Shown here one piece after another: positions 49,422 to 58,829 of a stretch of DNA of 64,000 nt (the stretch's first letter is position 1; every line of letters begins with the position of its first letter). The stretch is from NCBI RefSeq assembly GCF_006265095.1, contig NZ_VCNK01000002.1:17262-81261 (forward strand). The letters run 5' to 3'. The notes below the pieces were generated by a model. That model saw only the letters and a program-made list of their open reading frames with translations, searched no databases and was not told the origin of the DNA. A program made the translations under genes and the position numbers. Source of the stretch: Phaeobacter sp. B1627. Lineage in GTDB: Bacteria > Pseudomonadota > Alphaproteobacteria > Rhodobacterales > Rhodobacteraceae.

Positions 49422-49979
49422 TCAGGCGGCAAGTGCGCGTCGCCGCAGCAGGGCGTCCACCGAGAGGGCGCCCGCGCCTTTGATCACAAGCAGCATCAGA
49501 ACAAAGACCCACAGCAGGCGCTGATCCATGATCACCCCATCCGGGAAGCGATCAAACCAGGCCCCCAGTGTTTTGGCATCGGTGGCGCCATGGCCGTAGA
49601 CATCGGTCAGGGACTGCACAATGACGAAGCCAATCATGCCGAGGGCGGCGAGGCGGGTGGCGAGGCCGATCACGATCAGCAGGGGCAGCAGGAATTCGGC
49701 GTAGGTGCCCGCCATCACGACCGCCCATTGAAAGAGGCCGAACTGCGACAGATCGTAGCCCGCGGCCTCCAGTTGTTTCGGAAAGATCTGGCTGTAGGCA
49801 CCGATGGAGGGAGAGAAAATCCCGAACAGGCCATCCCCGAGTTTGGTCAGCCCGGAGGTCCAGAAATACAGCAGCAGCACGGCGGCGAAGGTGAAACGGG
49901 CAAGCAGCGGCAGCAGCCGGTCGCCCGCGCGCTCGATGTGATGAAACGCGGCGTTGTGTAGAGAAATCAAGGCGTTCAT
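49422..49979 (-). CDS. DoxX-family membrane protein of the bufferin operon
   Basis: 185-residue membrane protein with four hydrophobic helices (LLARFTFAAVLLLYFWTSGLTKLG, AVVMAGTYAEFLLPLLIVIGL, AALGMIGFVIVQSLTDVY, LLWVFVLMLLVIKGAGALSV), the DoxX pattern. It is the last gene after the DUF2063 gene (8-bp gap) and belongs to the same operon. DoxX-like proteins accompany bufferin loci elsewhere, apparently for precursor export, folding or redox linked to the membrane; the exact role is not settled. Confidence 0.85.
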   Translation of the reverse strand: MNALISLHNAAFHHIERAGDRLLPLLARFTFAAVLLLYFWTSGLTKLGDGLFGIFSPSIGAYSQIFPKQLEAAGYDLSQFGLFQWAVVMAGTYAEFLLPLLIVIGLATRLAALGMIGFVIVQSLTDVYGHGATDAKTLGAWFDRFPDGVIMDQRLLWVFVLMLLVIKGAGALSVDALLRRRALAA

Positions 49980-49987
49980 GGGACTTC

Positions 49988-50734
49988 CTATCGCGAGATG
50001 TCAGTGAGGGCCCGGCCCTCGATCAGGAGCGCCAGAGGGGCGCTGAGGTCGAAATCGGGAACTGCGGCGCATGCTGTCTCGGTGGCGGTGGCGAGGGTGT
50101 CGCCAGACTGCAGCGCCTCAATCCAGAGGGCGGCTCCGGGCGGCAGCCGCTCCGGCACCGGGTCGTAGTCGGGCCGGGTGATCAGCACGTCTTCGGGGCC
50201 GGCTGCGGGTTTGGGGGCGCCTTCTTGGGTATTGTAGCGCCAGATCGAATGGATCGGCCACCGGGAGCGCAGCACGCAGAGGGCGGGGGCGAAGCGGAAG
50301 CGACTGGCCAGCAGCGCCTCCGGCGACAGGGTTGCGAGGAGCTGCGCGTCGATGGGGGGGGCGTCTGCGGCGTGATAGCTGCGGCGCAGGGCGCAGTCCA
50401 GCCGGGCCATATCGCCGAGATAGCCAAGATGCGCGAGCTGAGGGAGGCGTTCGAGATAGGCGGGAAACGCATCGCCATAATGCGTCAGCACCGGCGAGGT
50501 CGGCGGGTGGGCGCGCAGGAACTGGCCTGCAAGCCCATCCATGTTGTCCGGTCCCAGCAGCCGCGCGACGGTCGGAAACCCCTGATGCAGCGCCTGCGTG
50601 AGAGAGACGGCGACATTGTTGCGATAGACGCTGAAGCGCCGGCCGGCGGGCTGACTGTGGCCGTCCTGCAACCCGGACGGAACCGGCAGGCGCGCGTCCA
50701 GAATGGCGCTGGTGAAGTCCCGTTCGCGCGACAT
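49988..50734 (-). CDS. bufC: DUF2063 (HvfC/BufC-like) partner of the MNIO enzyme
   Basis: 248-residue protein with DUF2063 at the N-terminus (FTSAILDARLPVPSGLQDGHSQPAGRRFSVYRNNVAVSLTQALHQGFPTVARLLG) and a second DUF2063-type region with FLRAHPPTSPVLTHYGDAFPAYLE. These proteins pair with DUF692 enzymes and bind the precursor peptide. The start ATG overlaps the stop of the DUF692 gene by 1 bp (TGATG), showing translational coupling. Without catalytic residues, it is likely a recognition or scaffold subunit. Confidence 0.85.
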   Translation of the reverse strand: MSRERDFTSAILDARLPVPSGLQDGHSQPAGRRFSVYRNNVAVSLTQALHQGFPTVARLLGPDNMDGLAGQFLRAHPPTSPVLTHYGDAFPAYLERLPQLAHLGYLGDMARLDCALRRSYHAADAPPIDAQLLATLSPEALLASRFRFAPALCVLRSRWPIHSIWRYNTQEGAPKPAAGPEDVLITRPDYDPVPERLPPGAALWIEALQSGDTLATATETACAAVPDFDLSAPLALLIEGRALTDISR

Positions 50735-51630
50735 CAGGCGGTTTCCCGGACCCGTTCCAGCGCAGCAGCCGCACGCAGGGCTTCGGCCTGCAGCAGCGGC
50801 CATTCGGGCACGTCCGTATCCCATTCCACCAGGGTGGGTTTGGGGCCGGAGCGCGCCAGCGTATAGTCCAGAAGGGCCCAGACCGGATCTGTGACCTCGG
50901 CACCGTGGCTGTCGATCAGCAGCGGCCTGCCGTGATCATCTTCGTCTTCATCATGGCCGCCGAGATGAATTTCACCAACCAGATCAAGCGGGTAGGCATC
51001 GATGTAGTCCTGCGGCCGGTAGTCGAGATTGGTGGCGGAGACAAAGACATTGTTGACATCGAGCAGCAGACCGCAGCCGGTGCGCCGGGCGATTTCCTGC
51101 AGGAAGGCAGGCTCTTCCCAGGTGCTTTCGGCAAAGGCGAGGTAGCTTGAGGGGTTTTCCAACAGCATCCGGCGCCCGAGCGTGGTCTGGACCTGATCGA
51201 TATGCTCGCAGATCCGGGTGAGGCTTTGGTCGGTGTAGGGCAGGGGCAGCAGATCGTTGAAGAAATGGCTGTCGTGGGTGGACCATGCGAGATGTTCGGA
51301 AAAGCTTGCAGGCTGCAGCCAGTCGATGAGGTGCCGGAGTCGGGCAAGGTGGTCCGCATCCAGCGGGCCTTCGCCGCCAATGGAGAGGCCGACGCCATGC
51401 ACGGACATCGGAAAGCGTTCCGCGAGGTGACGCAGTTGCGCCAGCGGTCGGCCGCCGTCTCCCATGTAGTTTTCGGCGTGGATCTCCAGCCATTTGACGG
51501 GGGCTGCATCGTCAAGAAGGCTTTGGAAATGCTGGGGTTTATAGCCCACGCCCGCAGCGTTTGGCAGGCGGGAAAAGGGGCCATTCGAGGGGCCGTCGGA
51601 GGGGGCAGAGCGGTCGAGGGTATCGAACAT
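50734..51630 (-). CDS. bufB: DUF692 (MNIO, multinuclear iron) RiPP-modifying enzyme
   Basis: 298-residue TIM-barrel enzyme of the DUF692/MNIO family. Conserved blocks with likely metal ligands: [12 protein letters not shown] start, [66 protein letters not shown] and [22 protein letters not shown] enzymes use 2-3 irons to modify cysteines of precursor peptides, in bufferins forming oxazole- or thiooxazole-type groups. It is the second gene after the precursor, with a 322-bp repeat-bearing gap. Coupled to DUF2063. Confidence 0.9.
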   Translation of the reverse strand: MFDTLDRSAPSDGPSNGPFSRLPNAAGVGYKPQHFQSLLDDAAPVKWLEIHAENYMGDGGRPLAQLRHLAERFPMSVHGVGLSIGGEGPLDADHLARLRHLIDWLQPASFSEHLAWSTHDSHFFNDLLPLPYTDQSLTRICEHIDQVQTTLGRRMLLENPSSYLAFAESTWEEPAFLQEIARRTGCGLLLDVNNVFVSATNLDYRPQDYIDAYPLDLVGEIHLGGHDEDEDDHGRPLLIDSHGAEVTDPVWALLDYTLARSGPKPTLVEWDTDVPEWPLLQAEALRAAAALERVRETA

Positions 51631-51770
51631 GGCGCACCTCTTCTGAGCGTGGCGGGAAGCTTGTGGAATGGTCAACGGGCCGGGATCTGGTCGCGGTCTG
51701 GCCGGTATTTGCGCTGTATTCGGCCAAAGGATTGGCCGGGAGTCCGGCTTGGCGGCTTGCGGGTGTTGGC

Positions 51771-51818
51771 CGGTATTTGTTTTGGCCCGTATTTGTTTTG
51801 ACCGGTACTTGTTTTGAC
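51771..51818. repeat. Three 16-bp tandem units in the bufA-bufB spacer
   Basis: Units CGGTATTTGTTTTGGC, CCGTATTTGTTTTGAC and CGGTACTTGTTTTGAC in a 322-bp gap (51631-51952) that separates the precursor gene from the enzyme gene; nothing else is seen there. The T-rich units are strand-asymmetric and read as A-rich in the operon transcript. Confidence 0.85.
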
Positions 51819-51952
51819 CGGCATCCGGGTCCGTCTCCAGGCGCCTATGTGGCGCGTGTCAGGTCGGGCAGGGGAGGCTGCGATGTGCCCCCCTCTGCCT
51901 CAGCTTGACAGGCGGGCCCGGACTGGACGCCACAAGATCAGGCGCGGCAGGA

Positions 51953-52258
51953 TCAGGCCGGAAGATCCCGCTCCAGCGGTTCCAGAGACCCGGCGCGGGC
52001 AGAGCCATCGGCGGCGGCGGGCAGGTCCATTTCGGCGCAGGTGCCGCTGTCGACCAATGTCCAGGCGTTGCCCTGATAATCCACGGTCGAGGTGCCCGCG
52101 CAGGTGGTGCCGGGACCGGCGGCGCAGTCATTCTGGCCTGCGAGAGAAACGCCAAAGCATTTTTCCTTGGCCTGCGCGGCGGCCTGTGAGGTGGCTGCGG
52201 CCGTCAACGCAGCAGCAACGGCGCCTGCAACGGCGAGGGTTTTCTTGGTTGTCGACAT
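51953..52258 (-). CDS. bufA: DUF2282 precursor peptide of bufferin type
   Basis: 101-residue secreted precursor. The signal peptide (residues 1-30, [29 protein letters not shown]) is an N-terminal export signal rather than a classical RiPP leader, as in bufferins. The mature part has four cysteines, C34, C45, C53 and C74, in the family pattern [13 protein letters not shown]...GTTCAG...SGTC. The two middle cysteines are the ones modified in characterised bufferins. The acidic tail (EPLERD) is unusual. Start ATG has GGAGGACCACGCAT upstream. The likely function is copper binding in the periplasm, inferred from family. Confidence 0.9.
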   Translation of the reverse strand: MSTTKKTLAVAGAVAAALTAAATSQAAAQAKEKCFGVSLAGQNDCAAGPGTTCAGTSTVDYQGNAWTLVDSGTCAEMDLPAAADGSARAGSLEPLERDLPA

Positions 52259-52303
52259 ATGCGTGGTCCTCCTGAAGGGATGGCGTGATCAGTTATGATG
52301 GAA

Positions 52304-52322
52304 ACACCCTAACCGGGGGTGT
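52304..52322 (-). promoter_or_regulatory. Inverted-repeat element upstream of bufA
   Basis: ACACCC-N7-GGGTGT (arms 52304-52309 / 52317-52322) about 46 bp before the bufA start codon. A regulator binding this dyad (for example a MerR-type metal sensor) is possible; the sequence does not match a consensus well enough to name one. Confidence 0.4.
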
Positions 52323-52431
52323 AGAGGAAAATAAACTCACGAGGGCGTGCCTCACGCCGCCGTCAGGCAACGTTATTGACAAAACTCGGTTCACCCCAGT
52401 GAAAATGCAAGATTACGGCCAAGCATGTAAC

Positions 52432-52458
52432 AAAACGGCCCCCAAGCGGAGGCCGTTT
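52432..52458 (-). terminator. Terminator of thrS
   Basis: AAACGGCC / GGCCGTTT stem with a 10-nt loop, 32 bp after the thrS stop on the minus strand, followed there by TTTTG. Its T-tail supports minus-strand use. Confidence 0.7.
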
Positions 52459-52489
52459 CTGTCGAATTTACGGGGAAATATTACAGATA

Positions 52490-54436
52490 TTACAGAAGAT
52501 CCGGCGGAGTTGCCTCCCGCGCGAGGCTCTCTGTAACATTTGCGAGGCTCTCGACGGAGGTCTGTTTCTGCCCAAGCCGCCGCACGGAGACAGTGCGCTC
52601 CTCGACTTCGCGGTGGCCGACAGCGAGAATGACCGGCACCTTGCCCACGGAATGCTCGCGGACCTTGTAGTTGATCTTCTCGTTGCGGATGTCGGCCTCG
52701 GCGCGCACGCCTGCGGCCTTCAGTGTTTCGACGACCTCATTCACATAGTCATCCGCCTCCGAGGTGATCGAGGCCACCACCACCTGACGCGGGGCCAGCC
52801 AGAACGGCAGTTTGCCTGCGTGTTCCTCGATCAGGATGCCGATGAAACGTTCAAACGAGCCGAGCGTCGCCCGGTGCAGCATATAGGGGCGGTGCTTGCT
52901 GCCGTCCTGACCGACATAGGTCGCTTCAAGCCGTTCCGGCAGGTTCGGGTCCACCTGCAGCGTGCCGCATTGCCAGGTCCGGCCGATGGCGTCGGTGAGG
53001 GTGAATTCCAGTTTCGGGCCGTAGAAGGCGCCTTCGCCTTCGAGCAGCTCATAGTCATAGCCGGCCGCCTTGCAGGCATCGCCAAGCGCCTTTTCGACGA
53101 AGTCCCAGCTTTCGTCGCTGCCGATGCGTTTTTCGGGACGGGTCGACAGTTTGATGGTCCAGTTGTGAAAACCGAGATCGGCATAGACCCGCGAGAGGAA
53201 GTCGATGAAACGCGCGGTTTCGGATTCGATCTGATCCTCGGTGCAGAAGATATGGCCGTCGTCCTGGGTGAAGCCCCGGACCCGCATGATGCCATGCAGC
53301 GCGCCCGAGGGTTCATAGCGGGCGCAGGAGCCGAATTCGGCCATCCGCAACGGCAGGTCGCGATAGGATTTCAGGCCCTGATTGAACACCTGCACATGGC
53401 AGGGGCAGTTCATCGGCTTGAGCGCATTGATCGCCTTTTCACGGGCGTGGTCTTCGTCCACTTCGACGATGAACATGTTCTCCTGGTATTTGTCCCAGTG
53501 GCCCGAGGCCTCCCAGAGCTTGCGGTCGACCACCTGGGGCGTGTTGACCTCGACATAGCCGCCGCGGTCCTGCTGGCGACGCATGTAGTCCTGCAGGATG
53601 GTGTAGACGCGCCAGCCGTTCGGGTGCCAGAAGACCTGACCGGGGGCCTCTTCCTGCATGTGAAAGAGGTTCATTTCGCGGCCGAGTTTGCGGTGGTCGC
53701 GCTTGGCGGCCTCCTCCAGCATGGTCAGATGGGCCTTGAGCTTTTCCTTGCCGGTGAAGGCGACGCCGTAGATCCGCTGCAGCATGGCGCGGCTCGAGTC
53801 GCCACGCCAGTAGGCGCCCGCGATCGACATCAGTTTGAACGCATCCCCCGGCACCTGACCGGTGTGCTGCAGATGCGGCCCACGGCACAGATCCTGCCAG
53901 TCGCCATGCCAATACATGCGCAGGGGCTCGTCGCCGGGAATGGCGTCGATCAGCTCGACTTTATAGGGTTCGTTGTTCTCGGTGTAGAAATCGACGGCGC
54001 GCTGACGGTCCCAGACCTCGGTGCGGACCGGTTCGCGCTTGTTGATGATCTCTTTCATCTTCTTTTCGATGGCGCCGAGATCTTCGGGGGTGAAGGGCTC
54101 TGTGCGGTCGAAATCATAGTACCAGCCGTTCTCGATGACGGGCCCGATGGTGACGCGGGTGTCAGGCCACAGCTCCTGCACGGCGCGGGCCATGATATGG
54201 GCGAGGTCGTGGCGGATCAGCTCGTTCGCCTGCGCCTCGTCCTTCATGGTGTGGATTGCGATCGCACTGTCGGCGGCGATGGGCCATTGCAGGTCCCAAT
54301 GTGCCCCGTTCACGGTGGCGGAGATGGCTTTTTTCGCGAGAGAGGTCGAGATGGAGGCCGCGACTTCGGCAGGGGTGACCCCGGCCTCATAGCTGCGTGC
54401 ATTGCCATCGGGAAAGGTGAGTGAGACTTGGGCCAT
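52490..54436 (-). CDS. thrS: Threonyl-tRNA synthetase
   Basis: 648-residue class II synthetase. N-terminal TGS domain ([26 protein letters not shown]), editing domain with the HxxxH pattern ([19 protein letters not shown]), catalytic core with [11 protein letters not shown] (zinc cysteine) and motif 2 [35 protein letters not shown], and an anticodon-binding C-terminal domain. The start MAQVSLTF is chosen over an extension of 11 residues. Terminator follows. Confidence 0.95.
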   Translation of the reverse strand: MAQVSLTFPDGNARSYEAGVTPAEVAASISTSLAKKAISATVNGAHWDLQWPIAADSAIAIHTMKDEAQANELIRHDLAHIMARAVQELWPDTRVTIGPVIENGWYYDFDRTEPFTPEDLGAIEKKMKEIINKREPVRTEVWDRQRAVDFYTENNEPYKVELIDAIPGDEPLRMYWHGDWQDLCRGPHLQHTGQVPGDAFKLMSIAGAYWRGDSSRAMLQRIYGVAFTGKEKLKAHLTMLEEAAKRDHRKLGREMNLFHMQEEAPGQVFWHPNGWRVYTILQDYMRRQQDRGGYVEVNTPQVVDRKLWEASGHWDKYQENMFIVEVDEDHAREKAINALKPMNCPCHVQVFNQGLKSYRDLPLRMAEFGSCARYEPSGALHGIMRVRGFTQDDGHIFCTEDQIESETARFIDFLSRVYADLGFHNWTIKLSTRPEKRIGSDESWDFVEKALGDACKAAGYDYELLEGEGAFYGPKLEFTLTDAIGRTWQCGTLQVDPNLPERLEATYVGQDGSKHRPYMLHRATLGSFERFIGILIEEHAGKLPFWLAPRQVVVASITSEADDYVNEVVETLKAAGVRAEADIRNEKINYKVREHSVGKVPVILAVGHREVEERTVSVRRLGQKQTSVESLANVTESLAREATPPDLL

Positions 54437-54665
54437 CGTGCTGGCTCTCCTCGTCGGTTTGGCGCCCACAGAACGCCCGGTTGCGGGTTATGGTGTAGGG
54501 GGTGTTTGGCCGACGCGGCGCGGCAGGTCAAGTGGAGCCTGCATGAAATCGCCCGAACATCTTGGGCCGGGAACTGGCTTTGGGCGGGCTGTGCACGGGC
54601 TTTGCAATGGGCCGGGAAACATGGCAGGTCTGGGCAGAACCACGCATAGGACGGAGGGCCGCGAG

Positions 54666-55445
54666 ATGGCGCCACAGTATCTGGAGACCGCGTCGGGGCG
54701 GCGCATTGCCTATCACAAGACCGAGGCGGATGGGGAAACGGGGGGCACGGGCCCGACGGTGGTGTTCCTTGGCGGGCTGAAATCCGATATGGAGGGCACC
54801 AAGGCGCTGTATCTCGAAGACTGGGCACGCGCCCGCGGACAGGGGTTCTTGCGCTTTGACTACTCCGGCCATGGCAGCAGCTCGGGCCGCTTTGAGGACG
54901 GCTGCATCGGCGACTGGCACGAGGACACGCTGGCGGCGGTGGAGCAGCTGACCGAGGGCAAGATCCTGCCGGTGGGGTCGTCGATGGGGGGCTGGCAGGC
55001 GCTTCTGCTGGCCAAGGCGCGCCCGGAGCGGATCTGCGGCCTTGTCACCATCGCCGCCGCCCCGGATTTCACCGAGGATAGCTATTGGGCCAATTTCACC
55101 GAGGCGCAGAAGGCAGAGCTGGACAGCCGGGGCCGGGTTGAATTGCCGAGCGACTATATGGAGCCCTATATCGTCACCCGGCGGATGATCGAGGACGGCC
55201 GGCAGCGGCTGGTGCTGCGGTCGCCGCTGGTGCTGCCGTTCCCGGTCCGCTGCCTGCAGGGGACGGATGATTCTGCGGTCTCCACCGCGACGGCGCTGCG
55301 TCTGATGGAGCATGCCACCTGCGAGGACATGCGACTGACCTTGGTCAAGGACGCGGATCACCGGTTCTCGGAGCCGGACTGTCTGGCGCTGATGAGCGCC
55401 GCCGTGGCCGAGATCTGCGACGCCGAGATCTGCCACAGGCAATGA
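54666..55445 (+). CDS. Alpha/beta hydrolase (thioesterase/esterase-like)
   Basis: 259-residue serine hydrolase fold. Nucleophile elbow GSSMGGW with S106, oxyanion turn FLGGLKSDMEG, acid and His in the C-terminal blocks (CLQGTDDSAVS and KDADHRFS). No signal peptide. Sequence order resembles the alpha/beta hydrolases of the ABHD10/YcfP group often labelled palmitoyl- or acyl-protein thioesterases. ATG has GGAGGGCCGCGAG upstream. Substrate unknown. Confidence 0.85.
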   Translation: MAPQYLETASGRRIAYHKTEADGETGGTGPTVVFLGGLKSDMEGTKALYLEDWARARGQGFLRFDYSGHGSSSGRFEDGCIGDWHEDTLAAVEQLTEGKILPVGSSMGGWQALLLAKARPERICGLVTIAAAPDFTEDSYWANFTEAQKAELDSRGRVELPSDYMEPYIVTRRMIEDGRQRLVLRSPLVLPFPVRCLQGTDDSAVSTATALRLMEHATCEDMRLTLVKDADHRFSEPDCLALMSAAVAEICDAEICHRQ

Positions 55446-55558
55446 GGCCCGGCGAGTGACGCCCGGCGCATGAAACCCGGGCGGCGTCGCGGTTGATCTG
55501 CGGCGCGTTTTGGGGCCGAATGTGGCCTCCTGGATCTGCAGCGAGGGGAGCGATCACA

Positions 55559-55984
55559 ATGGAACAACGCGTGAGCCTGATCACACTGGGCGTCCGTGAC
55601 ATGGAGGCTTCGGCCGCTTTTTACGAGGCGTTGGGGTGGCGGCGGGTTGACAGCCCGGACGGGGTCATCGCCTTTGATCTGCTGTCGCAGACGCTCGGGC
55701 TCTATCCGCTGACAAAGCTGGCGGAGGATCTGAACCTGCCGGAGGAGGCGCTGGGGACGGGGGCAATGACGCTGAGCCACAACGTCCGGCTGATGGAGGA
55801 GGTCGCTCCGCTGATTGAGCGTGCGCGCGCGGCCGGCGCCGAGGTCCTGCGCGCGGCGGGGCCGGTCTTTTGGGGCGGCACCATCGGCTATTTCCGCGCC
55901 CCCGACGGCCACATCTGGGAGATCGCGCATAACCCGCATGCGCCGCTGGCCGCGGATGGATCTTTCTGTTGGGGTGGGTATTGA
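55559..55984 (+). CDS. VOC-superfamily protein
   Basis: 141-residue single-module VOC protein. LGVRDMEASAAFYEALGWRR is the first half, WGGTIGYFRAPDGHIWEIAHNP the metal/substrate end with a conserved Glu. The usual first His is replaced (SLITLGV), so metal binding is uncertain. ATG follows GAGGGGAGCGATCACA. Single gene between two hydrolase genes. Confidence 0.8.
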   Translation: MEQRVSLITLGVRDMEASAAFYEALGWRRVDSPDGVIAFDLLSQTLGLYPLTKLAEDLNLPEEALGTGAMTLSHNVRLMEEVAPLIERARAAGAEVLRAAGPVFWGGTIGYFRAPDGHIWEIAHNPHAPLAADGSFCWGGY

Positions 55985-56105
55985 AGAAGTCACATATTCT
56001 TAACCATCACTTCGCATAGTCAAATAGTCCTTGCTGCCCGGCGTTTGAGGACGTGTAGTGAACCCAAGCGCCATGCATAGGCGCAACAGATTACGGGCAG
56101 AGCAC

Positions 56106-56858
56106 ATGACAGAGCTAGTGGAGCTGTCCCGGTATCCCCTTGTGGTGGTGCCCGGATTTATGAGCGACGGACGGATTTGGGAAAAACAGCTGCGGCTTTT
56201 GTCGCGCTACATGCCGGTGACCATCGCGCCGGTTCTGGGCGGTGCGCGGGTCGAGGATGTGGCGCTGCGGCTTCTGGATCAATTGCCCAGCTATTTCACC
56301 ATCATCGGCGCCGGCTTGGGCGGTTCGGTTGCCATGGCGCTGTTGCAGCGCTCGCCGGAACGGATTGCAGGCATCGGCCTGATTTCGACCAGCCCCCTGG
56401 CCGAGAGCCCGGCCAAGGCGGCCGAGCGGGAGCCGTGGATCATTCGGGCCCGGTCTGGCCGGTTGCGCGGCGTCATGCAGGAGGTCTTTCCCGCCGCGAG
56501 CCTCGCCCCCAGCCCCCTGCGAGGCCAGATCATGGCCGATGTCGCCGATATGGCAGAGGATCTGGGGCCTGATGTTTTTGTGAGCCAGAGCAGGATGTTG
56601 CAGCGACGCTGTGATCAGCAGGCGGCCCTCAGGCGCGCCGATCAGCCGGGGTTGGTGGTCTGCGGCGTCCATGATCACATCATCCCGGTCAAACGCCAGA
56701 TGTTCACAGCCGAACTGATGCGGCACACGCGGATCGAGATGATCGAGGACGCAGGTCATCTGCCGCTTCTGGAGCAGCCCGACCGGGTGTCGGCGATCCT
56801 GTGTGATTGGCTGATGCAGCCGCAGATGCGGGGCGAGGAGCTGCGCCAGACTGGATGA
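56106..56858 (+). CDS. Alpha/beta hydrolase-fold protein lacking the nucleophile serine
   Basis: 250-residue protein (or 266 if GTG at 56058 starts it) with the alpha/beta hydrolase layout: VVVPGFMSDGRIW oxyanion turn, nucleophile elbow, VVCGVHDHIIPVKRQ with the acid, and EDAGHLPLLEQPDRV with the catalytic His. In the elbow the usual G-x-S-x-G is G-A-G-L-G-G, so glycine replaces serine. The start is ambiguous: GTG 56058 (GAGG upstream), ATG 56073 or ATG 56106; the last begins right before the first strand and is reported. Activity is therefore doubtful or atypical. Confidence 0.75.
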   Translation: MTELVELSRYPLVVVPGFMSDGRIWEKQLRLLSRYMPVTIAPVLGGARVEDVALRLLDQLPSYFTIIGAGLGGSVAMALLQRSPERIAGIGLISTSPLAESPAKAAEREPWIIRARSGRLRGVMQEVFPAASLAPSPLRGQIMADVADMAEDLGPDVFVSQSRMLQRRCDQQAALRRADQPGLVVCGVHDHIIPVKRQMFTAELMRHTRIEMIEDAGHLPLLEQPDRVSAILCDWLMQPQMRGEELRQTG

Positions 56859-57238
56859 TCGGGCAGGACGGTCGGGCAGGTGGAGACTGCAGGAGGGAAG
56901 AACCGGAAGAAAGGGTCGGTCTGTCGGGGCGGGAAGGCTGGACCGGAAGCGGGCGCAGGGGCTGTTGCCTGCGGCTGCCAGATCGGCTGCGAGGCCGATC
57001 AACAGGCCGGGTGTGGCCGCCCCTGTGGATGCGAGACGTTTTGACAGGTATGCAAAAGTTGTCAGGTGCCGTCGGGTGTCCGGCCTCTGAATGTGGTTTT
57101 GACACGCCACGGGCCCGTATGGAGATGCGCGGTTCAGCTCCAACGTGGAGAGGGGCGCTCTCCGGCGCACGGCCTGGTGCCTGGTTTTCCTGATCCCGTC
57201 TCATTGACCGTTTGTCCTGATCACCACCTCCGACCTTC
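56859..57238. other. 380-bp gap without a recognised gene
   Basis: GC-rich sequence between the hydrolase-fold gene and the IS110 remnant. No terminator-like hairpin, no repeat related to the GTTGGGC family, and no frame with protein character was found. Confidence 0.6.
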
Positions 57239-58065
57239 TCACATGACCGGCAAAAGCCATCCTACCGGGGTCTTGTCATTCTCATTCCTCGTCATCAGAG
57301 CCCATGCAACGCGCGCCATCTTGGTGGCCAGCCTTGGTTTACCCGCCGGCATCTGCCCAAGCCCGCCCCTGATCCGCACGCCGCCGAATGGCCCACCGCA
57401 CGACAGATGCCGCACTGATGACAAGAAGGCGGCGCAGGTCGCGCTGGCCCATCTTCGACCTGCGTCCGATCCGTTCTTTGCCGACTGATGAGAATTGCCT
57501 GGGCGTGCACCCGGTCCCGGTGGTCCAGGCGGCGAAGTCCCGCGCCTTGCTGAAAGGGCTTGGGGCTGGGGTGAAAGGGTTTGGGTCTGGAGAGAGAGAG
57601 CGGTAAGGGCCGTGGCCGTGATCGGCTCGATACCCGGGATCGTCATCAAGCGCTTTGCCGCTGGATCCTGCCGGGCACCAGCGCGTCGCTCTGCACCCAA
57701 TTTGTCGATCTCGCCTGCAAGCATCTCGATATGATCCAAAAGCAGGTGAGCCTGGTCAAGGACGGCGGCTCACAGTTCTGTTTCCGCATCATTGGCATCG
57801 TTCTTCTGTCGTTTGACGGGGGGCGTCACGTAGATCGGTGGGATCCTCTGCACGGCATGCCCAAGCTTTCCGATCTCGCGCCCGCAATGACGAGAACTGG
57901 CACAGGCCGCCATGCCCACGGTGCATGTCAGAACGCCAGTCCGTAGAGACAGCCGCTTTGACCGCCGTAGCGTCTTGCTGAAGACGGGCCTGCCATCGGC
58001 TGTAGCTTGGTGAATTTGGAATATGTTTTGGCCAGATCTACGCCGACTATGCCACTCTCTTCCAT
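57239..58065 (-). pseudogene. Degenerate IS110-family transposase
   Basis: Pieces of one IS110-type transposase lie in different frames on the minus strand. N-terminus: GIVGVDLAK (58065 downward; normally VGIDLAK with the catalytic Asp). Next: VGMAACASSRHCGREIGKLGH and VKRQKNDANDAE in another frame (usual VGMEACAS and KRQKNDAADAE, catalytic Glu replaced by Ala). Then AKRLMTIPGIEPITATALTAL after a deletion, and a C-terminal TPRQFSSVGKERIGR...GQRDLRRLLVISAASVVRWAIR followed by LATKMARVAWAL. At least three frameshifts or deletions. No functional transposase can be made. Confidence 0.85.
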
Positions 58066-58227
58066 GGACGTCTCCTCCTCAACATGGTGATCACACCACC
58101 AGTTTGGCACATCGATGCCGTCGGAGGGGCGTCCACCCCATCGGATATCAGGCTGACTGCAAGGCACTGACCGCAAGACACTCACCGGCTGCTGGCAGAC
58201 CCGCTTGGGGCGCGGCGCGCATGGTCG

Positions 58228-58827
58228 TCAGGCGTTGGTGAGCGCCTTGCGTTCCGCTTTGGTCAGGACCTGCGGCAAGGCCACCGGCGCGCCGGTTTCG
58301 GTGTCAAACAGCGGTGTCTGTTTCCAGCGTCCGGTGAGGCGCGCGGACAGCATGCGCCCAATCAATTTGTATGTCATGCGGGCGGCGCCCTTGTGCTGGG
58401 GCGGCTTGCCCTTCTTCGGAATGAAGGTCCGGGCGATCACCTTGCCCAGGCTGTCCGGCTCGGCAAACAGCGCGGCTCGAATGGCGATGAAGGGCAGTTT
58501 CGCCGTGCGGGGGCTGTTGAACAGCGGTGTCCCGCAACATCCGGCATACCAGCGATACAAGCCCCGCGGCGACAGTTGCAGCAGGCTCAGATGTTCGGCG
58601 CCCTGATCGATTTTCACCATGTCCGGATTGAGCTGCAGCAGATCGACCCCGGTTCCGGCCGGGTCCGGGCAGCCGTGATGCAGCTCTACCGCGCGACAAT
58701 CGCCGCAGTGGCAGTGGATACGGCTGCCCTGTCGCGCCGAGCCGGGTGCGATATGTCCCGACAAGGCGCCACAGGCGCAGGCAAAGCGGAGCGCGCCTTC
58801 GGCCGGTGATGCCGAGGGGGAAGACAT
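58228..58827 (-). CDS. GFA-like (DUF6151) zinc protein
   Basis: 199-residue protein with the cysteine pattern of GFA (glutathione-dependent formaldehyde-activating) family: CACGAL at the start, HCHCGDCRAVE, and AGCCGTPLF, together able to bind two zinc ions. The C-terminal half (SLGKVIARTFIPKKGKPPQHKGAARMTYKLIGRML) is typical of the DUF6151 subgroup. The start MSSPSASP is close to the phaZ stop on the same strand (2-bp gap), so it is probably translated with phaZ. The reaction is unknown; the family name refers to homology only. Confidence 0.8.
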   Translation of the reverse strand: MSSPSASPAEGALRFACACGALSGHIAPGSARQGSRIHCHCGDCRAVELHHGCPDPAGTGVDLLQLNPDMVKIDQGAEHLSLLQLSPRGLYRWYAGCCGTPLFNSPRTAKLPFIAIRAALFAEPDSLGKVIARTFIPKKGKPPQHKGAARMTYKLIGRMLSARLTGRWKQTPLFDTETGAPVALPQVLTKAERKALTNA

Positions 58828-58829
58828 GC

